A DNA stretch of 42,530 nt from Bacteroidales bacterium (GTDB taxonomy: Bacteria; Bacteroidota; Bacteroidia; Bacteroidales; WCHB1-69): assembly GCA_017615595.1 (NCBI GenBank), contig JAFZZT010000043.1, positions 1-42,530 on the forward strand. The letters run 5' to 3'. The notes under the pieces were generated by a model. It worked only from the letters and a program-made list of their open reading frames with translations, was not told where the DNA came from and did not search any database. Positions 25,288 through 33,805 of the stretch are shown piece after piece (the stretch's first letter is position 1; each line of letters begins with the position of its first letter). The position numbers and the translations under genes were made by a program.

Positions 25288-26583
25288 TCATTTCAGGCGG
25301 ATAATGTCATTCCAGCGGGTGGTGGGGTTGGGACTCCTGAACTCATGCTTGATCACGTTGGCAAAGACCTCCGCTTTGCCCTTCCCCGACCTCAGCGCAT
25401 ATTGCTGCGAGCCCAGCACGACCGTCTCGGTGCCGTTGACTTTGTTGATCTTGTCCAGCACCCGATCCAACTTCTTGAGTTTGTCGAACTGATCGGCATC
25501 CATGTCGAAGAGGGTGGTTTGGATGGCATCCTCCGGCGAGGTCTGCATCACGATCACGCCGGCTTTCTTGTATTGGAATCCTGGGCGATAGATTTTTTCC
25601 AGTGCTTCTGTGCAGGCTTTTACGATGGTGATAGTGGAGTTGGTGGCTGTGTAGAGCGGATATTCGATAAAATTCTCATACTGGGGCAGGTCTTCTCGGA
25701 AAGGGTTGGTGCGGATGAAGACGCTGACAGCGGAAGCCACAGAGCCCTCCTGTCGCAGTTTCTCGGCACAGCGGGCGGCATAGTTGGAGATGTGGGTTCT
25801 CAGATCCGAAAACTCGGACACCATCCCGTTGAAGCTGCGGCTGGTGCAGATGCTCTTTTTCTTGGCCATCTCCTCCTCAGGCACACAGTCTTCGCCATTC
25901 AGCTCGCGCCAGGTGCGGAAGATAACCACGTTGTGAAAATGATAGTGCACCCATTCCGGCTTCTGGCAGGCAAAATCCCAGGCAGTCTGGATGCCCATCG
26001 CCTTCAGTCTGGCCGCATAGCGGCGACCGATGCCCCATACATCTTCCACGGGGAACAGCTTCAGGGCCTTGACCCTTTTCTCCTCATTGTCAATGAAACA
26101 GCAATGGCGGTATCCCGCATATCGCTTGGCGAAATGGCTGGCCACTTTGGCAAGGGTCTTGTTGGCGGCGATGCCAATGCTGATAGGCATGCCCACATAG
26201 CGCATCACCTTCCGATGCAGCTGCTCGCCCCACTGCTTCAAGTCGGCAGTCTCCATCTTCTTGAGGTTCACAAAGCACTCATCGATAGAATAGCGGAAGT
26301 AGTTGGGCGCCTCCTGGCGGATAAGGCTGACCACACGGCCCGTCATCTCACCATAGAGCTCGTAGTTGGAGGAAAAGACGGCAATCTGATGGCGGGGAAA
26401 CTTTTCCTGCAGCTGATAATAGGGGATTCCTGCCTTGATGCCCAGTTTTTTGGCCTCGTTGGAACGGGCGACCACGCAACCGTCGTTGTTGGACAGCACC
26501 ACCACGGGCTTGTGCTTCAGGTCGGGCCGGAAGACACGCTCGCAGGAGACATAACAGTTGTCGCAGTCGATGATGCCGTACAT
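25288..26583 (-). CDS. umuC: Translesion DNA polymerase V subunit UmuC
   Basis: This 431-residue Y-family polymerase copies past DNA lesions. Catalytic carboxylates are visible: Asp6 in GIIDCDNCYVSCERVF, and Asp101-Glu102 in YSIDECFVNL, at the same numbering as E. coli UmuC. A helix-hairpin-helix region (VEDVWGIGRRYAARLKAMGI, near 175) and a little-finger domain follow. The gene starts three bases after umuD, so both subunits are translated from one message. The C-terminus carries no obvious sliding-clamp motif that I can name with confidence. Confidence 0.96.
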   Translation of the reverse strand: MYGIIDCDNCYVSCERVFRPDLKHKPVVVLSNNDGCVVARSNEAKKLGIKAGIPYYQLQEKFPRHQIAVFSSNYELYGEMTGRVVSLIRQEAPNYFRYSIDECFVNLKKMETADLKQWGEQLHRKVMRYVGMPISIGIAANKTLAKVASHFAKRYAGYRHCCFIDNEEKRVKALKLFPVEDVWGIGRRYAARLKAMGIQTAWDFACQKPEWVHYHFHNVVIFRTWRELNGEDCVPEEEMAKKKSICTSRSFNGMVSEFSDLRTHISNYAARCAEKLRQEGSVASAVSVFIRTNPFREDLPQYENFIEYPLYTATNSTITIVKACTEALEKIYRPGFQYKKAGVIVMQTSPEDAIQTTLFDMDADQFDKLKKLDRVLDKINKVNGTETVVLGSQQYALRSGKGKAEVFANVIKHEFRSPNPTTRWNDIIRLK

Positions 26584-26586
26584 AGG

Positions 26587-27024
26587 TTATCGCTTCCAAG
26601 GTTTGATCGTCCAGACCACCACGCCCCACACCTCGAAGTCATCGTCCGCACTGATGCGGATCGGCTGGTATTTGGGGTTGGCAGGACGCAGTTCGATGTA
26701 GCCCTCCTTTTGATGAGAGAGGTCGAGGAATTTGATGGTGAACTCTTCATTGACATACGCCACGATCACATCGCCATGGGTGGCCTCCACAGCCCGGTCA
26801 ATCACCGCCAAGTCGCCATCGGAGATACCCGCCTCCACCATCGAGTCGCCATCCACCCGACCATAAAAGGTGGCTTCGGGATGACGGATAAGGTCGCGGT
26901 TAAAGTCAAGTCCATCATGACGATAGTCCTCCGCCGGCGATGGAAAGCCAGCCTTGATGGCATCGGCGAACTTCAATTCTTTGGGATGGGAAAACTCTTT
27001 CCCCAGTATCTTTACTTTGGCCAT
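26587..27024 (-). CDS. umuD: UmuD, self-cleaving S24 peptidase-like protein
   Basis: This 145-residue partner of UmuC is LexA-like and is activated by RecA-stimulated self-cleavage. With ATG 27024 as start, the cleavage site is Ala25-Gly26, the nucleophile is Ser61 (GDSMVEAG) and the general base is Lys98 (FTIKFL), matching E. coli UmuD 24-25, 60 and 97 with an offset of one. The longer frame from 27060 is ruled out because it begins inside the promoter box (27058-27065). It acts in the cytosol under DNA damage. I see no clear LexA-type operator; regulation in this group is uncertain. Confidence 0.94.
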   Translation of the reverse strand: MAKVKILGKEFSHPKELKFADAIKAGFPSPAEDYRHDGLDFNRDLIRHPEATFYGRVDGDSMVEAGISDGDLAVIDRAVEATHGDVIVAYVNEEFTIKFLDLSHQKEGYIELRPANPKYQPIRISADDDFEVWGVVVWTIKPWKR

Positions 27025-27057
27025 AATCTTGTTGTGATGAGATGGTGAAAACGGCGG

Positions 27058-27065
27058 CAAAGATA
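27058..27065 (-). promoter_or_regulatory. -7 promoter box for umuDC
   Basis: The minus strand reads TATCTTTG then C. It fixes the umuD start at 27024. Confidence 0.7.
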
Positions 27066-27138
27066 CGCTTTTCTTTTTCTCCGAAGGGATGGTTTTTCTG
27101 TGACGGAAAAACTAAGAGTCTGCTTTGTCTATTTTTTG

Positions 27139-27146
27139 TATTTTTG
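27139..27146 (+). promoter_or_regulatory. -7 promoter box for the small beta-barrel gene
   Basis: TATTTTTG then C, 23 bases before ATG 27169. Confidence 0.7.
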
Positions 27147-27168
27147 CATCTTCATAAAAAACACCACG

Positions 27169-27762
27169 ATGAAAAAGACGATCCTTATTCTGCTATCCTG
27201 GATATTATGCCTTCCCGTCTTGCTGCAGGCGCAAAGTGTGTCCGTACCTTACAGTCTGCGTTCAGGTGAACGGCAACAAGAGAAAAGTGACAAGCCGGAG
27301 CACGACTACCATTTCTTTGTCGGGGGAAACATCAACTCCAACTTCGGATACAGGCTTGCGCTGATGGCCGAGGGTGGCATCCAGTTCCACGATATGTTCA
27401 CCTTGGGTGTGGGTCCCCGCTACGAGTTGGAATACAGCCTGTATGGCTCCTCCCCTGTGAACCATTGTTACGGCGCCAGCGCCTTTGGAGAGGTCACGCT
27501 GGTGGACTATCTCATCCTGCATGTGGGTTACGAGTTTTTAAACTACCCCTATCAAGACATGAATGACGGGATGATGTATCGACACAACGTACATGCTTTC
27601 GCGGCGGGCATCGGTTTCAACTCCCATGCTTTGATCTCTGACAAATTGAGCATCTACGCCATGTACATCCTGTATCCATATCATAGCGACCGCAAATTTG
27701 ACTACACCATCTACAGACCCTTCCCCATGTTTGCCAGAATAGGCATCCGATATTCTTTCTAA
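27169..27762 (+). CDS. Small outer-membrane beta-barrel protein
   Basis: This 197-residue secreted protein has a signal peptide (MKKTILILLSWILCLPVLLQAQ). About eight amphipathic strands follow (YHFFVGGNINSNFGYRLALMAEGGIQF, MFTLGVGPRYELEYSLYG, ASAFGEVTLVDYLILHVGYEFL). It ends in FARIGIRYSF, with the terminal Phe typical of BAM substrates. This is consistent with an eight-stranded barrel of unknown role. Start chosen at ATG 27169 because of the promoter box at 27139-27146. It lies 10 bases before a LolC/E-like gene and may be co-transcribed with it. Confidence 0.8.
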   Translation: MKKTILILLSWILCLPVLLQAQSVSVPYSLRSGERQQEKSDKPEHDYHFFVGGNINSNFGYRLALMAEGGIQFHDMFTLGVGPRYELEYSLYGSSPVNHCYGASAFGEVTLVDYLILHVGYEFLNYPYQDMNDGMMYRHNVHAFAAGIGFNSHALISDKLSIYAMYILYPYHSDRKFDYTIYRPFPMFARIGIRYSF

Positions 27763-27772
27763 AACGCTTACG

Positions 27773-29002
27773 ATGGCTCGGACACCGTTTCATCTATTTC
27801 TGTCTCAACGTATTCTGAAAGACAAGGGAAACAAATTCTCCCGCCCCATCATTCGTCTTTCCGTCTGTGGCATCGCCATAGGGTTGGTCATTATGATTTT
27901 GGCGCTGGGGGTCACTGCCGGCTATAAAAAAGCCATTCGGGACCGTGTCATCGCCATGGGGTCGCACATCCGCATCTCGCATTTCGACCAAAACTACTCT
28001 TTTGAGCAGACGCCAATAGACAAGAAGCAGGCTGTAGTGCCTTTGTTGCAGAAGCATCCTGACATCCTCGGGGTACAAAACTACGCCACGAAGGTGGGGG
28101 TGGTAAAGACGGCCGACCAGGTGGAGGGTATCGTGCTGAAAGGCATTGACGAGACCTTCCAGCCCAAGCTTTTCCAGCAGAACATGAAAGAGGGCACCCT
28201 GCTCCAGCTTTCCGACACCGCCATCTCCAACCAAATCATCCTCTCCACACGGATGGCCACCAAGCTACAGCTGAAGATTGGTGACAAGGTGCAGACCTAC
28301 TTCGTGCAGGACCCGCCACGGGCGCGCAGCTTTGTCGTCTGCGGGCTCTACGAGACCGGCATGACCGAGTATGACGAGCGTTACGCCATCGTGGACCTGC
28401 AGCAGATACAAAAACTCAACGACTGGGACTCCTCCCAAATCAGCGGGATGGAGGTGCTGATCCGCGACTACGACAAAATAGACGAGATGGGCGCATACGT
28501 ACACAGCCACGCCGACTATGACTTGAAAGCCGAGACCATCAAACAGCTCTATCCCGACATTTTCGACTGGCTGGCGCTCTTTGACACCAACGTGGCCATC
28601 CTGTTGGCCATCACTACCTGTGTCTGTCTTATCACCATGATCTCCATCTTTTTCATCATCATACTGGAACAAACGCAAACCATCGGCATCCTGAAATCCA
28701 TGGGCATGAGGACGGGACAGGTGATGCAGGCCTTTGTGTATGTGGCAGGGCGGGTTCTCTTGCGCGGAATGCTGATTGGCAACGCGTTAGGATTGCTCTT
28801 CGGTTTTCTGCAACAGCATTTTCAACTTGTCAAACTCAATCCAGACACCTACTATGTCAGTGCCGTGCCCATTCATTTTCAGTGGTGGAGCATTCTGCTG
28901 TTGAATGTCGGGGTTTTCGTTATCTGCATGCTGGTATTGTTGCTACCCGCCTGGATTGTCGGTCGCAAGATCACACCTGTGGAGGCAATCCGATTCGAAT
29001 AG
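27773..29002 (+). CDS. LolC/LolE-like ABC permease
   Basis: This 409-residue inner-membrane protein of the FtsX/LolC/LolE fold has four membrane segments: one near residue 35 and three between about 275 and 400 (AILLAITTCVCLITMISIFFIIIL, then YVAGRVLLRGMLIGNALGLLFG and the final LLLNVGVFVICMLVLLLPAWIVG). A large periplasmic domain lies between the first and second. It probably pairs with an ATPase to extract lipoproteins from the inner membrane, but no lolD is adjacent; the nearest ATPase belongs to the convergent efflux operon. It follows the small beta-barrel gene closely and ends convergent with the MacB-like gene. Confidence 0.88.
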   Translation: MARTPFHLFLSQRILKDKGNKFSRPIIRLSVCGIAIGLVIMILALGVTAGYKKAIRDRVIAMGSHIRISHFDQNYSFEQTPIDKKQAVVPLLQKHPDILGVQNYATKVGVVKTADQVEGIVLKGIDETFQPKLFQQNMKEGTLLQLSDTAISNQIILSTRMATKLQLKIGDKVQTYFVQDPPRARSFVVCGLYETGMTEYDERYAIVDLQQIQKLNDWDSSQISGMEVLIRDYDKIDEMGAYVHSHADYDLKAETIKQLYPDIFDWLALFDTNVAILLAITTCVCLITMISIFFIIILEQTQTIGILKSMGMRTGQVMQAFVYVAGRVLLRGMLIGNALGLLFGFLQQHFQLVKLNPDTYYVSAVPIHFQWWSILLLNVGVFVICMLVLLLPAWIVGRKITPVEAIRFE

Positions 29003-29010
29003 AATGTCTC

Positions 29011-30231
29011 TTATTCGTATCTTAACGCATTGATAGGATCCAAGTTAGCAGCTTTCTTGGCAGGATACCAGCCGAAGAAGATGCCAGTGAGGGCGCACAC
29101 GATGAACGAGGCCAAAATGGCCATCTCGCTCACCACAAATGGCATATTCAACAGTTTGGACGCCCCATATGAGATGATCAGCCCGAAAATAATGCCGATG
29201 ATACCGCCAATCAAACTCAAGATGACACTCTCGCACAAGAACTGCAGCTTGATATCGCGGTTGTGAGCGCCAATAGCCATACGCAGACCGATCTCTTTGG
29301 TACGCTCCGTGACGGTGACATACATGATGTTCATGATACCGATACCGCCCACCACCAACGAGATGGAGGCGATGGCAGCCAACAAGGTGGTCATCACCTT
29401 GGTGACGGAGCTGATGGTGGAGACCAGCTCCTCCTGGGTACGGATGTCGAAATCGTCTTCCATGCCATCCTTGATGCCGTGGTTGCTGCGCAGGATGTAG
29501 GTAATCTCCGTGGCGGCCAGCTCCGATTCCTCTTCCGAGGTGGCAGACGCAAACATCATATTGAAATAGGTGATGCCCAAAAATCTCTTTTGGATGGTGG
29601 TGTATGGCGCAAAGACGATGTCGTCCTGGTCATCGCCCATGCCGCTCTGGCCTTTGGACTCCAACACGCCAATCACCGTCATGGGGATAGATCCGAAGCG
29701 GATGGACTTGCCGATGGGGTCTTCGCCGTTGGTGAAGAGCTCATCCACCACGGTCTGGCCGATGACGCACACCTTGTTATAGCGTTTCACATCATCGTCA
29801 GTGAACATCACACCCTCTTTAATTTCGTATTTCCGAATATCGAGGTAGGAGGCGGAGACGCCGCTGACGGAGCAGCTGTGGTTGTTGTTGCCATAGATCA
29901 GCTGTTTGCTAGTCGTCACATTAGGAGAGACAGCGGCCACATATCTTGTGTTCTTGGAAAGAGCTTCCAGATCTTTGTTGTCCAATGTCTTGGATGACGA
30001 CATACCCATATCCACACCGCCTCTTCGTTGACGGGCGGGCATGATCATGATCATATTGGAGCCCATGGAGGAGAGCTCAGACTTCACACTTTGGGTGGAA
30101 GCCTGTCCGATGCTGACCATGGCGATGACGGAGGCGATACCGATCACGATGCCGAGCATGGTCAGGGCGGTGCGCATCTTGTTACGGAACAGCGAGCTGA
30201 TGGCTATTTTGATGAGATTTCCGATATTCAT
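29011..30231 (-). CDS. MacB-like ABC permease
   Basis: This 406-residue permease has the MacB topology of four membrane helices. The N-terminal ALTMLGIVIGIASVIAMVSIGQ helix is followed by a large periplasmic domain with MacB-typical SMGSNMIMIMPARQRRG and YGNNNHSCSVSGVSASYLDIR. Three C-terminal helices (for example ISLVVGGIGIMNIMYVTVTERTKEIGLRMAIGA) complete it. It would use ATP to drive conformational pumping through the MacA-TolC channel. Unlike E. coli MacB, the ATPase is a separate gene just upstream (3 bases). Export of drugs, peptides or lipids is possible; the substrate is not identified. Confidence 0.94.
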   Translation of the reverse strand: MNIGNLIKIAISSLFRNKMRTALTMLGIVIGIASVIAMVSIGQASTQSVKSELSSMGSNMIMIMPARQRRGGVDMGMSSSKTLDNKDLEALSKNTRYVAAVSPNVTTSKQLIYGNNNHSCSVSGVSASYLDIRKYEIKEGVMFTDDDVKRYNKVCVIGQTVVDELFTNGEDPIGKSIRFGSIPMTVIGVLESKGQSGMGDDQDDIVFAPYTTIQKRFLGITYFNMMFASATSEEESELAATEITYILRSNHGIKDGMEDDFDIRTQEELVSTISSVTKVMTTLLAAIASISLVVGGIGIMNIMYVTVTERTKEIGLRMAIGAHNRDIKLQFLCESVILSLIGGIIGIIFGLIISYGASKLLNMPFVVSEMAILASFIVCALTGIFFGWYPAKKAANLDPINALRYE

Positions 30232-30234
30232 AGC

Positions 30235-30978
30235 TTAATCTTCTTTTTGGAGGTTGAGGGCGGCCAGTGCATCAGCAGCCGACTTAGTGTCGATGGGTGC
30301 ATCTTCGATGATTTGTCCGTCGCGGAGTTTTATTTTACGGGTAGTGAACGTGGCGATGTCGGGCTCGTGCGTCACGAAGGCGATGGTCTTGCCTTGGTTG
30401 TGCAGGTCCTGGAACAGGCTCATGATTTCGTAGGAGGTGCGGGTGTCGAGGTTGCCGGTGGCCTCGTCAGCCAGCAGGATGACGGGGTCGTTGACCAGCG
30501 CGCGGGCGATGGCCACACGCTGCTGCTGACCGCCGGAGAGCTGGTTGGGCATGTGCTCCATGCGGTTCTCCAGACCCACCAACTTGAGGGCTGCCACCGC
30601 ACGGTCGCGCCGCTCCTTGGCAGGCACAGAGTTATTGTAGAAGAGTGGCAACTCCACATTCTCCAGGGCCGTGGTGCGCGCGAGCAGGTTGTAATTCTGG
30701 AAGACAAACCCGATCTTGCGATTGCGCAATGTTGACAACTCGTTCTTACTCAGGTTTTTGATAGACACTCCGTCAATGATGTAATCGCCGGCGGAGGGCG
30801 TGTCCAAACAGCCCAGGATGTTCAACAGGGTGGACTTTCCCGATCCGCTGGTGCCCATGATGCTGACGAACTCACCTTCGGTGATAGTGAAGGAGATACC
30901 CCGCAAGGCATGTACATCCTCACTGCCCACATGGAAGATACGCTCTAATTTCTCAACTTTTAAAATATCTTGACCCAT
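30235..30978 (-). CDS. ABC transporter ATPase of the MacB/LolD type
   Basis: This 247-residue cytosolic ATPase powers the adjacent permease. Walker A is GTSGSGKST (about 42-50), the Q-loop is in FVFQNYNL, the signature is LSGGQQQR, Walker B is VILLADEAT followed by GNLDTRT, and the H-loop His lies in FVTHEP. Family membership (MacB/LolD/FtsE-like) is clear from length and motifs. It is two bases downstream of the adaptor gene and three bases before the permease gene, indicating a tight operon. Confidence 0.95.
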   Translation of the reverse strand: MGQDILKVEKLERIFHVGSEDVHALRGISFTITEGEFVSIMGTSGSGKSTLLNILGCLDTPSAGDYIIDGVSIKNLSKNELSTLRNRKIGFVFQNYNLLARTTALENVELPLFYNNSVPAKERRDRAVAALKLVGLENRMEHMPNQLSGGQQQRVAIARALVNDPVILLADEATGNLDTRTSYEIMSLFQDLHNQGKTIAFVTHEPDIATFTTRKIKLRDGQIIEDAPIDTKSAADALAALNLQKED

Positions 30979-30980
30979 AA

Positions 30981-32264
30981 TTATCTCTTCTTTTGTTGGG
31001 GCGGACCCGGCATGAAAGGATTGGAACTGCCCTCTTTTTGCGGTTTTCCTTCTGGCATGCCCTGCGGCATGTCTTTCGGCATACCCTTCGGCATGCCCGC
31101 CATCACTTCGCTGACGCCGATCACAACCTCGTCACCCATCTCCAAGCCATCGGTGACCAAGGTAGTAACACCATTGTTCAGTCCAACCGCCACACGCACC
31201 TGCTCGTAGGTCTTGTCCCCTCTCTTGACCCAAATGGTCTTCTTGGAGATATCTTTCAACCCTTGGGCCATCTCCTCTTGATTGCGATACATAGTCTTGA
31301 AGGTATATCCTTTCTTCTCGAATTGTTTCATCATATCCTGGTTCAAGCTGGCATAGAGCGCCGTCATGGGGATGCAGATACCGCTCTCTTTCTTGGTGAC
31401 GATGGTCACATTGGCGGTCATGCCGGGGAAGAGCTTGGTTTCGGGATTGGGGGCGTTGATGATGACGGTATAGGTCACCACATTGGCTGTCACGGTCGGG
31501 TTGATGCGGACCTCCTTCACCGTGCCGGTGAAGACATCATCTGGGAAGGCGTCCACGGTGAACGTGACAGGCTGGCCGGCCTTCACCTCGCCGATGTCGG
31601 CTTCATCCACAGAGGCCTGCACCTGCATCTGGGTCAGGTCGTTGGCAATGGTGAACAGCGTGGGGGTACTGAACGATGAGGCCACCGTCTGACCTTCTTC
31701 CACGGCCTTGTCCATGATCACACCGTCGATGGGCGAGTAGATGGTGGCGTAGGAGAGGTTGGTCTGGGCGCGCGACAGCTCTGACTGCGCCGTCTTGAGC
31801 TGGTTCTTGGCCAAGTTGAGCGAGTTAACCGCCGACTCGTAAGACTCCTGCGTGGCAGCCTTGTTGTCATACAGCGACTTGACTCTGTCGTACTGTTGCT
31901 GCGCCAATGTCAGGTTGCTCTTGGCATTCGACACGCTGGTCTGGGCCTGGGTTAGCTGCTCGTTAAGGTTGGAGCGGTCCAGTTCGGCCAACTTCTGGCC
32001 TTTCTTAACCACGGAGTTGAAATCCACATAGATGTGTTCCACAATACCAGACACCTGCGTACCCACGTCCACCTTATAGACGGGCTGCAGTTCGCCCGTG
32101 GCCGTCACGGTAACCTCAATACTGTCCATGGTGGTCCGCACCGTGTTAATCTGCATCTCGGTATGCTTGCCCTTTTTGAGCACCATAAGCAAAATCAACG
32201 CGAGCAATACAATCGCTGCGATGGCGATAATCCATTTTGTGGTTTTTGATAACTTTTTAGACAT
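30981..32264 (-). CDS. MacA-like periplasmic adaptor (membrane fusion protein)
   Basis: This 427-residue adaptor links the MacB-type pump to TolC. It has an N-terminal membrane anchor (WIIAIAAIVLLALILLMVL, about 12-30) and the lipoyl/beta-barrel entry VTATGELQPVYKVDVGTQVSGIVEHIYVDFNSVVKKGQKLAELD. A long alpha-helical hairpin follows (about 95-170, LTQAQTSVSNAKSNLTLAQQQYDRVKSLYDNKAATQESYESA). The second lipoyl half (IYSPIDGVIMDKAVEEGQTVASSF) comes next. The C-terminus has an unusual Met/Pro/Gly-rich tail (MAGMPKGMPKDMPQGMPEG, about 395-413) that may bind metal or simply be flexible. It is the second gene of the four-gene export operon. Confidence 0.94.
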   Translation of the reverse strand: MSKKLSKTTKWIIAIAAIVLLALILLMVLKKGKHTEMQINTVRTTMDSIEVTVTATGELQPVYKVDVGTQVSGIVEHIYVDFNSVVKKGQKLAELDRSNLNEQLTQAQTSVSNAKSNLTLAQQQYDRVKSLYDNKAATQESYESAVNSLNLAKNQLKTAQSELSRAQTNLSYATIYSPIDGVIMDKAVEEGQTVASSFSTPTLFTIANDLTQMQVQASVDEADIGEVKAGQPVTFTVDAFPDDVFTGTVKEVRINPTVTANVVTYTVIINAPNPETKLFPGMTANVTIVTKKESGICIPMTALYASLNQDMMKQFEKKGYTFKTMYRNQEEMAQGLKDISKKTIWVKRGDKTYEQVRVAVGLNNGVTTLVTDGLEMGDEVVIGVSEVMAGMPKGMPKDMPQGMPEGKPQKEGSSNPFMPGPPQQKKR

Positions 32265-32294
32265 ATTAGTAGTTTTTTTCTTTATCTCTTGGTT

Positions 32295-33623
32295 TTAAAA
32301 CGTCACTGGCAGACCCATCATCACATCCAGAATCTTGCGTTTGAGGACGAATGAATATTTGGCTTGCATATATTTGTTGAGTTGGTTCAGATAGTTGGTC
32401 TGCTGTTGGATCAAATCCACCGCAGTGATAGAACCATATTTGAACTTAAAGGCATACGCATGATAATTGGCTTCGTAGGCATCCTTTTGGGCTTCGGAAA
32501 CGAGATAGTCATTTTGGGATGACATCACATCGATATAGTATTGTTGCAGTTCCTGTAAAATCTGATTCCGTGTCTCCAGGTTGCTCAGTTCGGCCTGTTG
32601 CACGCGTAGTTGGGCTTGCTGCACATTATGACGCACATCGCTATGCTGGTAGATGGGGATGTTGAGACTCAATCCCACATTCTCACCCAAGCCGTGCCAC
32701 AGTTGGGTGCCCCATTTCTCATTCTCCATCTGATTGCTGTTGGCATAACCCGTGTTTACGCCAGCGTTGAGGGACAATGTCGGGTAATAGTTGGCCTTCT
32801 GCAATTTAACCGCATAGTTGGCGTCAGCGATGTCGTTCTCGCTGATCTTCAATTCAGGAAGATAGTTTATGGCATTGTTAAGGACTGTTTCCATTTCAGG
32901 TACCTCCAGACTTTTGAACAGGGTGGCGCTGTCAGGGCGCACGATGGTGATCTCCTTGCTGGGGTCAATAGACAAGAGCTGCTTGAGAGTCAGAAGGTTA
33001 TTGCGGATGTTCAGCTTGGTGTTCTCCACATTGAAACGGTCGGAGGTGTATTGGGCCTGCAACATCTTATAGTCGCTTTCCAGAATCTGGCCCACCTGGA
33101 AACGCTGGGCTCCTTGTTCCATCTGCTCCTGGCTGGTGGCCATCACCTCCTGTTGATATTCCAGAAGATCCTGGTTCATCATGATGGAAAGAAACGCTTG
33201 AATGATGGAAATCCGGATATTGTTTTTGCTTCTCTCCACTTGTAATTGCGATTGCTCAACCTGTAACTTACTCTGTTGAATAGAGTTGTAGTTGCTCAAC
33301 CCATTGAAGAGCGTCATGCCGGCACTGATGCCGTAGTTGCCGTTCCAACTCACCGACTTCTGGTAGTTTTTGGCGCTAAAGCCTTGCGAGGCGGAAGCGG
33401 ATACGGACGGAGCGATATGCTCTTTGGCGGATTTCAGGCTAATCTCTGAAGAGGTGACGTTCAGCGCCGAGCTCTGGAGAGCGTAATTATAGGTTTCCGC
33501 ATATTGAATACACTCCTCCAAAGTAAAAGATGTTTTGTCTGGCGGTGTAAGGAGGGAGGTGTTTTGGGCAACAAGAAGACCTAAAACACTGTTGAACAAT
33601 AGAATAATCAGAACCTTTTTCAT
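32295..33623 (-). CDS. TolC-like outer-membrane channel
   Basis: This 442-residue outer-membrane efflux protein has a signal peptide (MKKVLIILLFNSVLGLLVAQ) and two similar halves of long helices with short strand pairs. TolC-family features seen are FTLEECIQYAETYNYALQSSALNV and its repeat-half counterpart. The helical DVRHNVQQAQLRVQQAELSNLETRNQILQELQQYYIDVMSSQNDYLVSEAQKDAYEANYHAYAFKFKYGSITAVDLIQQQTNYLNQ region builds the periplasmic tunnel. It is the first gene of the operon tolC-macA-ATPase-macB. I see no perfect TAnnTTTG box upstream; divergent recG lies about 180 bases away. Confidence 0.94.
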   Translation of the reverse strand: MKKVLIILLFNSVLGLLVAQNTSLLTPPDKTSFTLEECIQYAETYNYALQSSALNVTSSEISLKSAKEHIAPSVSASASQGFSAKNYQKSVSWNGNYGISAGMTLFNGLSNYNSIQQSKLQVEQSQLQVERSKNNIRISIIQAFLSIMMNQDLLEYQQEVMATSQEQMEQGAQRFQVGQILESDYKMLQAQYTSDRFNVENTKLNIRNNLLTLKQLLSIDPSKEITIVRPDSATLFKSLEVPEMETVLNNAINYLPELKISENDIADANYAVKLQKANYYPTLSLNAGVNTGYANSNQMENEKWGTQLWHGLGENVGLSLNIPIYQHSDVRHNVQQAQLRVQQAELSNLETRNQILQELQQYYIDVMSSQNDYLVSEAQKDAYEANYHAYAFKFKYGSITAVDLIQQQTNYLNQLNKYMQAKYSFVLKRKILDVMMGLPVTF

Positions 33624-33714
33624 TATAGTAAAAAATATAGAAAGAACTTGGACATCTCAAGAAGACAATAGGTTTAAAAGGTTCAAGAAAAAAATGTGGA
33701 ATTTATACTTTTTG

Positions 33715-33722
33715 TATCTTTG
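33715..33722 (+). promoter_or_regulatory. -7 promoter box for recG
   Basis: TATCTTTG then C, 84 bases before the recG start codon. Confidence 0.65.
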
Positions 33723-33805
33723 CCGCTGCAATTATCTTCCTGCGACAATCTCTCGCAGCGTATTCAACATAAAGAAAACGAAGATGATAGCACAGAAACA
33801 AAAAA

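Noticed and set aside
25288-27024. umuDC as part of a mobile element
   Set aside because: Composition resembles the neighbours and no integrase, repeat or att site is visible.
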